Source: Halomonas sp. PR-M31 | Lineage (GTDB): Bacteria > Pseudomonadota > Gammaproteobacteria > Pseudomonadales > Halomonadaceae | Direction of reading: 5' to 3' | DNA length: 41,686 nt | Assembly: GCF_001039575.1 (NCBI RefSeq) | Contig: NZ_JIBT01000023.1 | Location: 1 to 41,686, forward strand | Shown: positions 18,381-29,278 of the stretch, piece by piece | Layout: each line of letters begins with the position of its first letter | Numbering within the stretch: the first letter of the stretch is position 1 | Notes under the pieces: generated by a model | The model's input: the letters and a program-made list of their open reading frames with translations, nothing else | The model's database searches: none | Told to the model about the DNA's origin: nothing | Made by a program: the position numbers and the translations under genes

Positions 18381-21300
18381 ATGCCGCCTGCCAGCACCGC
18401 CCACCTTCAGCCCGGCTTCATGGTCGTTCACGGCAATCGCCTGGAGGATCTGCGGGGCGTGGCGATGGAGTGGATGAAGCGCTACCCGCTTGCACCGCTG
18501 GAAAACGAAGTGATCCTGGTGCAGAGCAACGGCATCAGCCAGTGGATGAAGCTCGCCCTGGCCGCGGATGTGCGCGAGGACGGTAAAGGCGGCACCGGCA
18601 TCGCCGCGGCACTGGACGTGACCCTGCCGGCACGTTTTCTGTGGCAGGCCTACCGGGCGGTGCTCACCCATTGCGAGAATGATCCACAAGCAGTACCGGC
18701 GACATCACCCTTCGACAAGTCACGCCTTATCTGGAGAATCCTGCGACTGCTGCCGGCACTGCTTGAAGAAGACGCCTTCGCCCCTCTCAAGCAGTTTCTC
18801 GACGGTGACAATGATCTGCGCAAACATCATCAGCTGGCGGAACGTCTGGCGGATCTGTTCGATCAGTACCAAGTTTACCGCGCCGACTGGCTGGCGGCCT
18901 GGGGGCGTGGCGAAAATGTTCTGATCGGCGGCCATGGTGAAATCACGCCAGTAAGCGCCGAGCAGTGCTGGCAGCCGGCCCTGTGGCGCGCCCTGCGCCA
19001 GGATATTGCTGAAAAGCGGCGCGCCCTAAGGACTGATGTTGGCAGCGACGGCATCGATTCCAGCCGCGCCATGGTGCATCAACGCTTTATCAGTGCCGCC
19101 CAGCAGCTGAGCGTGGATAATCGCCCCCCCGGCCTGCCACGCCGGATCATGGTCTTCGGCATCTCCTCACTACCTCAGCAGGCCCTAGAAGCCTTGGCAG
19201 CACTGGCCCGCTGCTGCCAGGTGGTGCTCTACGTGCACAATCCCTGTCAGTATTACTGGGCGGATATCATCGAACATCGCGACCTGCTGCGTGCCCAACG
19301 CTATCGCCAGGCACGCAAGGTCGGCATGCCGGAGCGCCTGGATGTACTGGGCGACGGCGATGGCGAAGCGGATCTTCACCTGCACGCCCAGCCGCTGCTT
19401 GCCGCCTGGGGCAAGCAGGGACGCGACTACCTGCGCCTGCTGGATGAACATGACGAGCGCCAGCAATATGAAAGCCTGTTCAGCGCCGAGTCCCTGCGCA
19501 TCGATCTGTTTGAAACGAATGGCGAAGACTGCCTGCTGCATCAACTGCAGGACGACATTCGCGAGCTGCGCCCACTTTCTGAAACCCGGGAGTGCTGGCC
19601 GACGGTAGATAGCCGGGTCGATGACTCCATCGTCTTTCACGTCACCCACAGCCCTCAGCGCGAGGTCGAGATCCTTCACGATCAGCTGCTTGCCGCCTTC
19701 AGCGCGGACCCGCAACTGTGCCCCCGGGACATCATCGTCATGGTGCCGGACATCGACAATTACGCGCCGCATATCAAGGCAGTGTTTGGTCTGTTTGGAC
19801 AGGGCCAGATCGATCGCGATGATCCGCGTCATATTCCCTACACCCTCTCGGATCAGGGCCAGCGCCATCGCCTGCCGCTATTGATCGCCTTGGAAAAGCT
19901 GCTGCGCCTGCCGGAACTGCGTTTGTCCGTCAGCGATCTGCTCGATCTGCTGGAGGTGCCCGCCCTGCGGGCGCGTTTTGGCATCGAGGAAGATCACCTG
20001 TCGACCCTGCGACGCTGGATCGAAGGTGCCGGCATTCGCTGGGGCCTGAACGGCGCTCAACGCCAGAGCCTTGATCTGCCCGGCGACATGGAACAGAACA
20101 CCTGGACCTTCGGCCTGCGTCGGCTGCTGCTGGGCTATACCGTGGGCAGCGCCGCCGAGGGGGGCTGGCAAGGCATCGAGCCCTTCGATGATATTGGCGG
20201 CCTGGAGGCGCAACTCGCCGGCCCTTTGATGGCACTACTCGAAACCTTGGAGCAGCAATGGCGCATCCTGGGAGAGGAGACCGACCCCAACGGCTGGGCC
20301 AGACGGCTGCGGGAACTGCTCGAAGCGTGTTTTCTCGCGGAAGACGCCCAGGATAGCCTGGTGCTGTCCCAGCTCGAACTCGCCCTGCAGACCTGGCAGG
20401 AGAGCACCGACGAGGCCGGCCTGACCCGCGATCTGCCGCTATGCATCGTGCGGGAACACTGGCTGGCCCAGATCGATGAGCAGGGTCTGTCCCAGCGGTT
20501 TCTGGCCGGCGCGGTCAACTTCGCCACCCTAATGCCGATGCGGGCGATCCCCTTCAAGCGGGTCTGCCTGCTGGGCATGAACGACGGCGACTACCCGCGC
20601 AGCCATCCGCCGCTGGACTTCGATTTGATGGGCAGCGACTACCGCCCAGGGGATCGCTCCCGCCGGGAGGACGATCGCTACCTGTTCCTCGAAGCCCTGC
20701 TCTCCGCCCGGCAGCAGCTTTATATCAGCTGGATCGGTTACAGCATCATCGACAACACGGAGCGCCCGCCCTCGGTGCTGGTGGGTCAGCTTCGCGACCA
20801 TCTCGAATCAGGTTGGCGACTGGCGATAAATGACAGCGATGAACAAGGCTCGGCCTTGCTCGATGAGCTTACCAGCGTGCATCCGCTACAGCCGTTCAGC
20901 CGGGTCTACTTTCCGACGCAAGCGCAGCTCGCTGCCCGATCCGTGCCCGACCGGCGGCTTATTACCTATGCCCATGAATGGCGCGAGGTGCATGGCCAAA
21001 CGCCATCCAGCCAGGATGACGGTGAACTTGGCGAGTTCTTGCAGGAGTCACCGCTGACGCTTCATCAGCTGGGAAGCTTTCTGCGCGACCCGGCCAAGGC
21101 GTTCTTCAACGCCCGACTCAAGGTATTCCTCGAACAAGAGAACGTGACGAGTCTCGATCAAGAACCCTTCACCCTGAACGGCCTGGAAAACTGGCAGCTG
21201 CAAAATCTGTTGATCCAGGCCCAGCGGCGCGCCATCGACGATGGCGAACCCCGGGAACTTGCACTGCACGCGACGCTGGAACGGCTGCAAGGCCAGGGTT

Positions 21301-22010
21301 TACTTCCCTTTGGCGCCTTCGGCGAGCGCATGTGCGAAGCGCTGATCGAGCCCATGGGCAAATTGTTCGAGGCTTATCAGGAAGCGCTGACCCAGTGGCC
21401 TCACTCTATCGAGGAGCCGGAGCCGATACGCCTGGCGTTGCCCGGCCACCCGCCCTTGGAAGACTGGCTGGACAATCTGCGCGCCAACGAGACCGGCGAA
21501 CGCTGTCGCTTGCTGCTGACCAGCAGCAGCCTGATCAAGGACAAGAAATATCACTGGCGCCATCTCTTGCTGCCTTGGGTCGCGCATCTGGCGGGGCAGC
21601 TTACGAGCCAACCGCTGACCACGCGACTGCTGTCCAAAGCCGGCCATGTGACACTACTGCCATTGGAACCTGAGATCGCCCGGGCGCAGCTGCGCAACCT
21701 CATCGTCGCCTGGCAGGCGGGCATGAACGCACCGCTGCCGTTGGCCATCGATACCGCTTTTGTCTGGCTTGGCAAGAAAGGCACGCCGGAAAGCGAGCCG
21801 GAAAGCGAGGCCTTCAAAGCTGCCGCCAGCACCTTTGAAGGCAACAGTTTTGGTGCCGGCGAGTGCGGTCGCAACCCTTACCTGGCGCACCGATGGCCGA
21901 GCTTTGCTGCGCTCATCGATGCTCAACGGGGAACGCCCCACAGCTTCGTCTCGTTGACCGATCGCCTGCTGGCGCCGGTGCATCACGTGGTGAAGGGAGG
22001 CGATAAATGA
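18381..22010 (+). CDS. recC: Exodeoxyribonuclease V gamma subunit
   Basis: RecC, about 1209 residues, the Chi-recognising subunit that holds RecB and RecD together during double-strand break repair. Family features include VQSNGISQWMKLALA near the N-terminus, LPARFLWQAYRAVL, the inactive helicase-like region, FCTLMPMRAIPFK-type text (here FATLMPMRAIPFKRVCLLGMNDGDYPR) and DRYLFLEALLSARQQLYISWIGYS. The ATG at 18381 is chosen because AGGA lies six bases upstream; a TTG 24 bases earlier is in frame but poorer. The gene overlaps recB by ATGA, with GGGAGG just upstream. Confidence 0.95.
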   Translation: MPPASTAHLQPGFMVVHGNRLEDLRGVAMEWMKRYPLAPLENEVILVQSNGISQWMKLALAADVREDGKGGTGIAAALDVTLPARFLWQAYRAVLTHCENDPQAVPATSPFDKSRLIWRILRLLPALLEEDAFAPLKQFLDGDNDLRKHHQLAERLADLFDQYQVYRADWLAAWGRGENVLIGGHGEITPVSAEQCWQPALWRALRQDIAEKRRALRTDVGSDGIDSSRAMVHQRFISAAQQLSVDNRPPGLPRRIMVFGISSLPQQALEALAALARCCQVVLYVHNPCQYYWADIIEHRDLLRAQRYRQARKVGMPERLDVLGDGDGEADLHLHAQPLLAAWGKQGRDYLRLLDEHDERQQYESLFSAESLRIDLFETNGEDCLLHQLQDDIRELRPLSETRECWPTVDSRVDDSIVFHVTHSPQREVEILHDQLLAAFSADPQLCPRDIIVMVPDIDNYAPHIKAVFGLFGQGQIDRDDPRHIPYTLSDQGQRHRLPLLIALEKLLRLPELRLSVSDLLDLLEVPALRARFGIEEDHLSTLRRWIEGAGIRWGLNGAQRQSLDLPGDMEQNTWTFGLRRLLLGYTVGSAAEGGWQGIEPFDDIGGLEAQLAGPLMALLETLEQQWRILGEETDPNGWARRLRELLEACFLAEDAQDSLVLSQLELALQTWQESTDEAGLTRDLPLCIVREHWLAQIDEQGLSQRFLAGAVNFATLMPMRAIPFKRVCLLGMNDGDYPRSHPPLDFDLMGSDYRPGDRSRREDDRYLFLEALLSARQQLYISWIGYSIIDNTERPPSVLVGQLRDHLESGWRLAINDSDEQGSALLDELTSVHPLQPFSRVYFPTQAQLAARSVPDRRLITYAHEWREVHGQTPSSQDDGELGEFLQESPLTLHQLGSFLRDPAKAFFNARLKVFLEQENVTSLDQEPFTLNGLENWQLQNLLIQAQRRAIDDGEPRELALHATLERLQGQGLLPFGAFGERMCEALIEPMGKLFEAYQEALTQWPHSIEEPEPIRLALPGHPPLEDWLDNLRANETGERCRLLLTSSSLIKDKKYHWRHLLLPWVAHLAGQLTSQPLTTRLLSKAGHVTLLPLEPEIARAQLRNLIVAWQAGMNAPLPLAIDTAFVWLGKKGTPESEPESEAFKAAASTFEGNSFGAGECGRNPYLAHRWPSFAALIDAQRGTPHSFVSLTDRLLAPVHHVVKGGDK

Positions 22011-25000
22011 GCGATGTCACTCAACTCGACCCACTAGGCTTTCCATTACATGGCTCCCGTCTTATCGAGGCCAGCGCCGGCACCGGCAAGACCTTCACCA
22101 TCGCCCTGCTCTATGTGCGTCTGGTGCTGGGACCGCGCTCAGCCGATGATGACGCAGCTTTCAGCCGCCCGTTGACGCCGCCGGAGATTCTGGTGGTCAC
22201 CTTCACCAAGGCCGCTACTCAGGAACTGCGGGATCGGATTCGCAGACGGCTGGTCGAGGCCGCCGGCGTCTTTTTACAGGCGCCCGAAGCCGCACCTAAC
22301 TTCTTACAGGCGCCCGAAGCCGCGCCTAGCTCCTTACAGTCCCCCGAAGATGTGACCAGGAACGCAGTTGACAGGCTCGACCCGCTGCTACTTCAACTTC
22401 GCGACGACTATCCCGAAGCCAGCTGGCCCGCCTGCGCGCGTCGCCTGCAGCTTGCTGCGGAATGGATGGATGAGGCCGCCGTCTCGACCATCCATGCCTG
22501 GTGCTACCGCATGCTGCGGGAGCATGCCTTTGACAGCGGCAGTTTGTTCTCGCTGAATCTGGAAACCGACCAGACCGAACTCGAAAGCGAAGTGGCGCGG
22601 GACTACTGGCGCAGCTTCTACTACGCCATGAATGCGAACGAGCTGGCCATCGTCACTCGTCACTGGAAATCGCCGGAAGACCTGCACGCTCAGGTCCGGC
22701 GCCTGCTGCCGGAATGCTCGGCATTGAACCGAAACGTCCCGCCGCCAAAAGAAACCCTGCAACACACCCAAGCCGCCATCGAGGCGCGGCTGGAAGAACT
22801 CAAGGCGCCTTGGCCGCAATGGGTGGAGGAATTGCAGACGCTGTTCGAAGAGGCCGCCAGGCAAAAAGCCTTCAAGGGCCAGAGCTTCAACAGCAAGAGC
22901 CGGGCAAACTGGCTGGGTGCACTGCGGGACTGGTGTCAGAGCGATGCGATTCGTCCGGCCCTGACCCCCGCCGCCTGGAAGCGCCTGACCCCGGACGGCA
23001 TGGCGGAGATCTGGCAAAAGGGCGATCCGCCGAATCACCCGGCGCTGACGGCTATTGCGGAACTACAAGACGAACTCGACGCCCTGCCCGACCCCCAGGC
23101 CGACCTGCTCACCCACGCCGTTCACTGGTGCCGCTTCCGCCTGGATAGTGAACTGGAACGCCGGGCCGAGATGGGCCCCAACGAACTATTGACCCACCTC
23201 GACCGGGCCCTTGCCGGCGCCAACTGCGAGGCGCTGGGGGCCCAGATTCGCCGCCAGTTTCCCGTCGCGATGGTGGATGAATTTCAGGACACCGACCCGG
23301 TACAGTACCGCATCTTCGACTGCGTCTATCGCATCCGGGAAAACCGACCCGACACCGGGCTATTCCTGATCGGCGACCCGAAGCAGGCGATCTACGCCTT
23401 TCGTGGCGCCGATATTTATACCTATCTGCAGGCGCGCCAGGCCACCGAAGGGCGGCATGTCACCCTGGGCACCAACTTCCGCTCTACCGAGCCCATGGTT
23501 GCAGCGGTCAATCGCCTATTCGAATTTGCCGAGGCGCACCCGCCCGGCGCGTTTTTATTCAAGGAAGACGATGGCTCGAATCCAGTGCCTTTCCAGGCAG
23601 TTAGGGCCAAGGGCCGGAAAGATACACTGATTCTGAACGGCCAGCCGCTGCCGGCAATGACCCTCTGGCAACTCCACGCCGACGAGCCCCTTTCCAAAAG
23701 CGCCTACCACACGGAAATGGCCGAACGCTGCGCCTCCGCCATGGTCGAGCTGCTGGAACAGGGACAATGCGGCCGCGCCGGGTTTATGGATAGCGGCCTC
23801 GCAGGGTTGGTAGACAGTGACGATGCCCTCGACCCGGTGTCGCCCTCAGATATGGCGGTGCTGGTCAACGGCCTGGGAGAAGCGCGAGCCATCCGCCAAG
23901 CCCTGGCCCGACGCGGCGTAAAGAGCGTCTATCTTTCCGACAAGGACAAGGTGTTCGCCTCCCCCATGGCTGGCCAGCTCGAAGCCTGGCTGCACGCCTG
24001 CGCCAACCCGAACGACGATCGCGTGCTGCGCACCGCCCTGGCCACGCCGGCGCTGGGGCTGGATATCGCCGCGCTGGATGATTTGAACGAGAACGAACTG
24101 GCCTGGGAAGACCGGGTCATGCAGTTTCGCGACTACCATCGCCTATGGCAGAGCCAGGGCGTATTGCCACTGGTTCGCCGGCTGATGAACGACTTCGCGG
24201 TGCCCGCCCGGCTGCTGGCCGGCGGCCCGGCAAGTGATGGTGAAAGATGGTTGACGGATTTATTACATCTCGGCGAATTGCTCCAGCAAGCCAGCCAGGA
24301 ACTCGACGGCGAACATGCGCTGATCCGCTTTCTCGCCGAGTCACGCGACAACCCCGACGACCAGAGCGACGCCCATAAGCTGCGTCTGGAAAGCGACGCG
24401 GATCTGGTGCAGGTGATCACCATCCACAAGTCCAAGGGACTGGAATATCCGCTGGTGTTCCTGCCCTTCATCTGTAGCCATCGCCCGCAAAAGAAAAGCG
24501 ATTCGCCCCTGCGCTGGCACGACGACCAGGGTCGGCTCCACATCAGCCTGGAAGCGGACGATGCGACACTGGCCATCGCCGACCGAGAGCGCCTGGGTGA
24601 AGACCTGCGCAAGCTCTACGTCGCCCTGACCCGCGCCCGTCACGCCACCTGGCTCGGCATGGCGCCGCTCAAGGATGGCGAGAACAGCGCCATCGGCCAG
24701 TTGCTGGCCAACGGCCAGCGCCTCGATCCAGATGCCTTCGCTGCGGCGCTGGCCGCGCTCAAGGGCGATTGCCAGGCGATCACCCTTGTCCCGGCGCCGC
24801 CTATCGATTCGCGCACGATCGTTTTGACCGAACACGACGCCACCCTCGGCGAGGCGCAAACGCCTGTCCGCTCGGCTCGGGAGCATTGGTGGATCGCCAG
24901 CTACTCCGCCTTGAGCTTCTCCGGGGAAGCGCTTGCTCCAGATCCCGATTCCACTTTCGGCGCGATATCCAACTCTACAGTCGGGATGGCAACCGCACCG

Positions 25001-25885
25001 CCAATCCTGGAACCGCATGAAGCACCGCCATTGCCCGAACCGGCAACGCCGCTTGAAGCCACCACCTTCGAGACGCTCACGGAACCGCGAGACAGCGCCT
25101 TACCCAACCAGCCGTCGCCATCGCTGCATCGTTTTCCGCGGGGCCCCGGCCCCGGCACTTTCCTGCACGGACTGCTGGAATGGGTCGGCCAGCAAGGCTT
25201 TGCCAGCGTGCTCGAGTCTCCGGCAGCGCTGGAAGACACCCTGGCGCGGCGCTGCAATCTGCGCGGCTGGACCCAGTGGATTCCCGCGCTGCAGGCGTGG
25301 CTCACCTCGCTTCTACGCACGCCGCTGCCCTTGCCCGAGGCCGCGCCATCCGCCGCGGTGCGTCTGGATGGGCTTTCGGTCTATCAAGTTGAATTGGAAT
25401 TCTGGTTCGCCGCCCACCAGGTCGATACGCAAGCGTTAGACGATCTGGTCAGTCGGCATTCCCTGGGCAACACCCCACGCCCCCGCGCCGATCGCGATCG
25501 ACTCAACGGCATGCTCAAGGGCTTCATCGATCTGGTGTTCGAGTTCGAGGGGCGCTATTACGTCGCCGACTGGAAATCCAACCATCTCGGGCCGGATGAC
25601 GACGCCTACACCTTGGAGGCCATGCGCCTGGCGGTGGCGGAAAAACGCTACGACCTGCAATACGCGCTCTATCTGCTGGCATTGCATCGCTTGCTCAAGT
25701 CACGATTGCCGGACTACGACTATGACCGCCATATCGGCGGCTCCCTGACCGTCTTCTTGCGCGGCGCGAATGCCGCAAGCCGTGGCGTGCATGCCGAACG
25801 CCCACCCCGGGAACTGATCGAAGGGCTGGATGCGCTATTCCAGGGCGTCGGCGCCGCTAGCCCTGCCACGGAGACTGCCCTATGA
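22007..25885 (+). CDS. recB: Exodeoxyribonuclease V beta subunit (helicase-nuclease)
   Basis: RecB, 1292 residues, a 3'-5' superfamily 1 helicase with a C-terminal nuclease. Walker A is ASAGTGKT (residues 22-29), motif II is MVDEFQDTDPVQYRIFD, later motifs are TIHKSKGLEYPLVFLPF and LYVALTRARHATW. The nuclease motif is YYVADWKSNHLG (around residue 1185) followed by YDLQYALYLLALHR. It is longer than the E. coli protein (1180); part of the difference is a small tandem repeat at residues 90-117 and a Pro/Glu-rich linker near residue 990-1050. It is coupled to both recC and recD by ATGA overlaps. Confidence 0.96.
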   Translation: MSDVTQLDPLGFPLHGSRLIEASAGTGKTFTIALLYVRLVLGPRSADDDAAFSRPLTPPEILVVTFTKAATQELRDRIRRRLVEAAGVFLQAPEAAPNFLQAPEAAPSSLQSPEDVTRNAVDRLDPLLLQLRDDYPEASWPACARRLQLAAEWMDEAAVSTIHAWCYRMLREHAFDSGSLFSLNLETDQTELESEVARDYWRSFYYAMNANELAIVTRHWKSPEDLHAQVRRLLPECSALNRNVPPPKETLQHTQAAIEARLEELKAPWPQWVEELQTLFEEAARQKAFKGQSFNSKSRANWLGALRDWCQSDAIRPALTPAAWKRLTPDGMAEIWQKGDPPNHPALTAIAELQDELDALPDPQADLLTHAVHWCRFRLDSELERRAEMGPNELLTHLDRALAGANCEALGAQIRRQFPVAMVDEFQDTDPVQYRIFDCVYRIRENRPDTGLFLIGDPKQAIYAFRGADIYTYLQARQATEGRHVTLGTNFRSTEPMVAAVNRLFEFAEAHPPGAFLFKEDDGSNPVPFQAVRAKGRKDTLILNGQPLPAMTLWQLHADEPLSKSAYHTEMAERCASAMVELLEQGQCGRAGFMDSGLAGLVDSDDALDPVSPSDMAVLVNGLGEARAIRQALARRGVKSVYLSDKDKVFASPMAGQLEAWLHACANPNDDRVLRTALATPALGLDIAALDDLNENELAWEDRVMQFRDYHRLWQSQGVLPLVRRLMNDFAVPARLLAGGPASDGERWLTDLLHLGELLQQASQELDGEHALIRFLAESRDNPDDQSDAHKLRLESDADLVQVITIHKSKGLEYPLVFLPFICSHRPQKKSDSPLRWHDDQGRLHISLEADDATLAIADRERLGEDLRKLYVALTRARHATWLGMAPLKDGENSAIGQLLANGQRLDPDAFAAALAALKGDCQAITLVPAPPIDSRTIVLTEHDATLGEAQTPVRSAREHWWIASYSALSFSGEALAPDPDSTFGAISNSTVGMATAPPILEPHEAPPLPEPATPLEATTFETLTEPRDSALPNQPSPSLHRFPRGPGPGTFLHGLLEWVGQQGFASVLESPAALEDTLARRCNLRGWTQWIPALQAWLTSLLRTPLPLPEAAPSAAVRLDGLSVYQVELEFWFAAHQVDTQALDDLVSRHSLGNTPRPRADRDRLNGMLKGFIDLVFEFEGRYYVADWKSNHLGPDDDAYTLEAMRLAVAEKRYDLQYALYLLALHRLLKSRLPDYDYDRHIGGSLTVFLRGANAASRGVHAERPPRELIEGLDALFQGVGAASPATETAL
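22274..22350 (+). repeat. 30-base tandem repeat inside recB
   Basis: Three units start at 22274, 22304 and 22334, beginning TTACAGGCGCCCGAAGCC in the first two and TTACAGTCCCCCGAAGA in the last. They encode FLQAPEAAPN, FLQAPEAAPS and SLQSPEDVT. The unit is a multiple of three, so copy-number changes keep frame. The repeat lies between helicase motif Ia and the EAAVSTIHAWCYRML segment. Confidence 0.85.
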
Positions 25886-28106
25886 GAGACCTGTTCTCGG
25901 ATCTTGAAGACGCCGCCGTCACCAGTGACGCTCCAACCCCATTCGACGACGTTCTGGGCAGCGTTGAGGCATTGCTTACGCTACTCGAGCGCTGGGTGGA
26001 GCGCGGCTGGCTGCGTGCCCTGGATCGCGCGCTGGTGGTATTCCTGCATCGCGAGGTGCCGGATGCACCGCCACTGTTACTGCTGGCTGCCGCCTTGGCC
26101 AGCCATCAGCTTGGCCGTGGGCATGTATGTCTTGATCTGAACATGACGCTGAAAGCCCCGGACCTGGCGCTTTCACTCCCCCCGGAAGGCGACGACTTGA
26201 ATGACCCGCCGCCGCTGCCCAGCCAAGTGCTTACCGATGTGACCCTCGCGGGTTGGCGGGCCGCTCTGGATCATCCTGATTTGGTCAGTGGTGGCTGCGG
26301 CAGCACGCCCTTGGTGAAGTCCGAGACCGACGACGATATCCGCCTGTATCTACGCCGCTATTGGCAGTATGAACAGGATATTCGCCAAGCGCTTGCCGCC
26401 CGCCTGGCAGCCACGGAGATTGATGCGCCCGCGATCGAACTATTGCGCCATGCCCTCGAAGCGCTATTCGGCCCGGCGGACGGCAATGTGGCATCCCTGG
26501 ACTGGCAGAAGCTCGCCTGCGCCCTTGCCGCCCGTTCGCGCTTTGCGGTGATTACCGGCGGCCCCGGCACCGGCAAGACCACCACCGTGGTCAAGTTGCT
26601 GGCGTTGCTTCAGGCGCTGCAATTGGGTCAACCCGACAGTAGAGCGCTGCGCATTCGCCTCGCTGCACCCACCGGCAAGGCCGCCGCACGCCTGAATGAA
26701 TCCATCGCCAAGCAGGTCGAGAATCTCTCGCTGGTCGAACTGGCCGGCATCGGCAGCGATAACAGTAATGGCATCGACCTCACCACCCTGCGCGACGCCA
26801 TTCCTACCGAGGTCACCACGCTGCATCGGCTGCTCGGCTCGCGACCGGATACCCGGCATTTCCGCCACCATGCGGACAACCGCCTGGCCCTGGATGTGCT
26901 GGTGGTCGATGAAGCCTCCATGGTGGATATCGAAATGATGGCTAGCCTGCTCGCCGCCCTACCGCCCCGCGCCCGATTGATCCTGCTGGGTGACAAGGAT
27001 CAGCTTGCCTCGGTGGAGGCCGGCGCCGTACTCGGCGATTTGTGCCAACGCGCGGAAGGCGCCCACTACACCCCAGCAACCACTGCACAGCTAAACGATG
27101 CTACCGGCGATACCTTGCCCGAGCGCTATATCGACACCGACGGCCAACCGCTGGACCAAGCCATCGCCATGCTGCGGGTGAGCCACCGTTTTGACGCCGC
27201 CAGCGGCATCGGCCAGCTTGCCCAGGCGGTGAATGCCCCCCTTGGCAACCGCCTGCAACCCAAGGACAAACGCCGGGCCGTGCGCCAGATATTCGATCAA
27301 GGGTATGCGGACATCAGCCGACTGAAACTGGACGACAGCGACGACCCGGCACTGGACCGGCTCGTGATCGACGGCAACCCGGCAGGCTTTTGCGATGAAG
27401 GGCGCGGCCGCCGATCTCGCAATAATGAGCTGCCACCGCCCACCGGCTACCGGTATTATCTTGAGGTGCTCGCCAAGAAGCGTCCCTCCCCTGGTGACTT
27501 GGTCAAGGCGTCGGTTGACCGACAAAAAAGATTTTTGATAACTGGGCCCACGCCGTGCTCGGCGCTCACGGCCGTTTTCAAGTCCTGTGCGCCCTGCGCA
27601 AAGGGCCCTGGGGTGTGGAAGGTTTGAACCAACGCATTGCCAGTGCCCTCAAACGTCACAAGCTAATTCCTTTCGACTATGGCTGGTATATCGGCCGACC
27701 GGTGCTCGTCACCCGCAACGACTACGGCCTCGGCTTGATGAACGGTGACATCGGCATCACCCTCGCCATGCCCAACGCCCGGGAACCCGATAAACCCTGG
27801 CTGCCCCGGGTCGCCTTTCCCGCGGGCGATGGCAGCGGCCGCATCAAATGGGTACTCCCCAGCCGCCTGCAAGCGGTGGAAACCGTGTTTGCCATGACTG
27901 TGCATAAATCTCAGGGTTCGGAGTTCACTCACACCGCCTTGGTACTACCGGACGCCCCCAATCCGATCCTGACGAGGGAATTGATCTACACAGGGATCAC
28001 CCGGGCCAGGGACTGGTTTACCTTGGTGGAAAGCGGACGCGGAATACTGGACGAAGCGGTACTGCGGGAAGTGACGCGAGTGAGTGGGTTAGGAGTTATT
28101 GAATGA
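25882..28106 (+). CDS. recD: Exodeoxyribonuclease V alpha subunit, frame broken by an apparent 1-base deletion
   Basis: RecD, a 5'-3' superfamily 1B helicase. Walker A is ITGGPGTGKTTTVVKLL (about residue 222), Walker B is VVDEASMVDIEMM, and the C-terminal motifs TVHKSQGSEFTHTALVLP and YTGITRARDWFTLVES are in a second frame. The frame changes at a run of six A at 27533-27538; seven A would read RQKKIFDNWAHAVLGAHGRFQVLCALRKGPWGVEGLNQ and join the two parts into about 741 residues, longer than the E. coli protein (608) because of extra N-terminal and central sequence. Taken literally, the product would lack helicase motifs V-VI. The start overlaps the recB stop. Confidence 0.9.
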
Positions 28107-28390
28107 CTGAAACGCCCCAAAGCGGACGTTTTGATACATGCTGCTTGTGCGTTTACCTATGGGGTGAACTATGGATTTCAATCAGACCCTTAGGGCCAGA
28201 TCTTGCCTTTTGTATGGACCATCAAACTCAGCAGTGAACTTCTTCTATCCTCGGCGTTCTCACAAATATGCCTTAGGCCGACATACCACGCGACACTCTA
28301 TGCTAACAAGCTGAATACAGCGCTACTGCCTTGATGTACTGAAATTTCTAGTCGACGTTTACTTTGGGTTTCATAAGGAACATGACCTCA
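28107..28390. other. Gap between recD and the mys genes
   Basis: About 285 bases with no gene I can support. An imperfect inverted repeat near 28117-28137 (AAACGCCCC with GCGGACGTTT, followed by TTGA) may act as a weak terminator after recD. A 47-codon reading frame at 28171-28314 has no recognisable product. Any mys promoter should lie in this gap; no convincing -35/-10 pair was found. Confidence 0.4.
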
Positions 28391-29224
28391 ATGATACAGC
28401 GCAATACATCACTCAACTCTGCACGACCGGTCACCCCGCTTAGCTTGATTGTCGCCCAGCTCGTTGATTTGACTGAGCGTGCTGAAGAACTTTCATACAA
28501 TGATCCAGATTTCGTTCGCATGCTACACAAGGTGTCGGCGCTTGCAGAAGGCCTGGACCCCTATATTGCTGCCTGCAGTACGCCTGAATCAGAAGCGCTT
28601 GAGGCACTGGCCACACGTACGCAACAAGAGGACTGGGCCGGTCGTCTTGCCCAGGGTGAAACGACGCTAGCGCTGGAGCAGGAAATGCTTTCCGGACACG
28701 TCGAAGGGCAGTTTCTGAAAATGCTGGTGCACGCAGCCCAGGCACGGAAGGTACTGGAGATTGGTCTTTTCACCGGCTATTCGGCACTGGCAATGGCAGA
28801 AGCGCTGCCCGAGGACGGTTCGGTTCTGGCGTTCGAGATGGATGCTTTTGCTGCGGGTTTTGCTCAAGAGCAGTTCGCCCAATCGCCCCATGGCAAAAAA
28901 ATTCGCGTTGAAGTAGGCCCGGCGATGGAATCGCTAAAGCGCCTGACATCCGATGAAGGGCCGTTCGATCTGATCTTTATCGATGCGGACAAAGGCAACT
29001 ATAGCGCCTATTTACAGACCATTATCGAGCGTTCTTTGCTGTCACCGCATGGGCTGATTTGCGTTGATAACACCCTCATGCAAGGGCAGCCTTATCTTGA
29101 CCAGGAAAGGAGTGCCAATGGCGAGGCAATCGCCAGGTTCAACGAGACCGTCATGAATAACCCTAACGTCGAGCAAGTACTTCTTCCCTTGCGCGACGGG
29201 CTGACGTTGATACGTCAGGTATAG
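28391..29224 (+). CDS. mysB: Demethyl-4-deoxygadusol O-methyltransferase (MysB-like)
   Basis: An SAM-dependent O-methyltransferase of about 277 residues that should convert 2-demethyl-4-deoxygadusol to 4-deoxygadusol, the core of mycosporines. From memory of cyanobacterial MysB (for example Ava_3857) the match runs end to end: SARPVTPLSLI, DPYIAACSTPES, LEQEMLSGHVEGQFLKMLVH, VLEIGLFTGYSALAMAEALP (SAM site, about residue 120), FIDADKGNY (metal site, about residue 195), GLICVDNTLMQG, ERSANGEAIARFN and VEQVLLPLRDGLT. The start at 28391 has AAGGA at workable spacing; an ATG at 28382 is only two bases from that site. It is followed by mysC after 54 bases. Other caffeoyl-CoA-type methyltransferases share only the SAM motifs. 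Confidence 0.9.
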   Translation: MIQRNTSLNSARPVTPLSLIVAQLVDLTERAEELSYNDPDFVRMLHKVSALAEGLDPYIAACSTPESEALEALATRTQQEDWAGRLAQGETTLALEQEMLSGHVEGQFLKMLVHAAQARKVLEIGLFTGYSALAMAEALPEDGSVLAFEMDAFAAGFAQEQFAQSPHGKKIRVEVGPAMESLKRLTSDEGPFDLIFIDADKGNYSAYLQTIIERSLLSPHGLICVDNTLMQGQPYLDQERSANGEAIARFNETVMNNPNVEQVLLPLRDGLTLIRQV

Positions 29225-29278
29225 GTATCGAGCGAAAGATAGCTTATTTCCTGACTCTATCACGTGAGCCAACTGCAC

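Noticed and set aside
28171-28314. 47-codon ORF between recD and mysB
   Set aside because: It has a possible GGGGTGA upstream, but no recognisable motif, signal peptide or coding pattern; random ORFs of this size are common.
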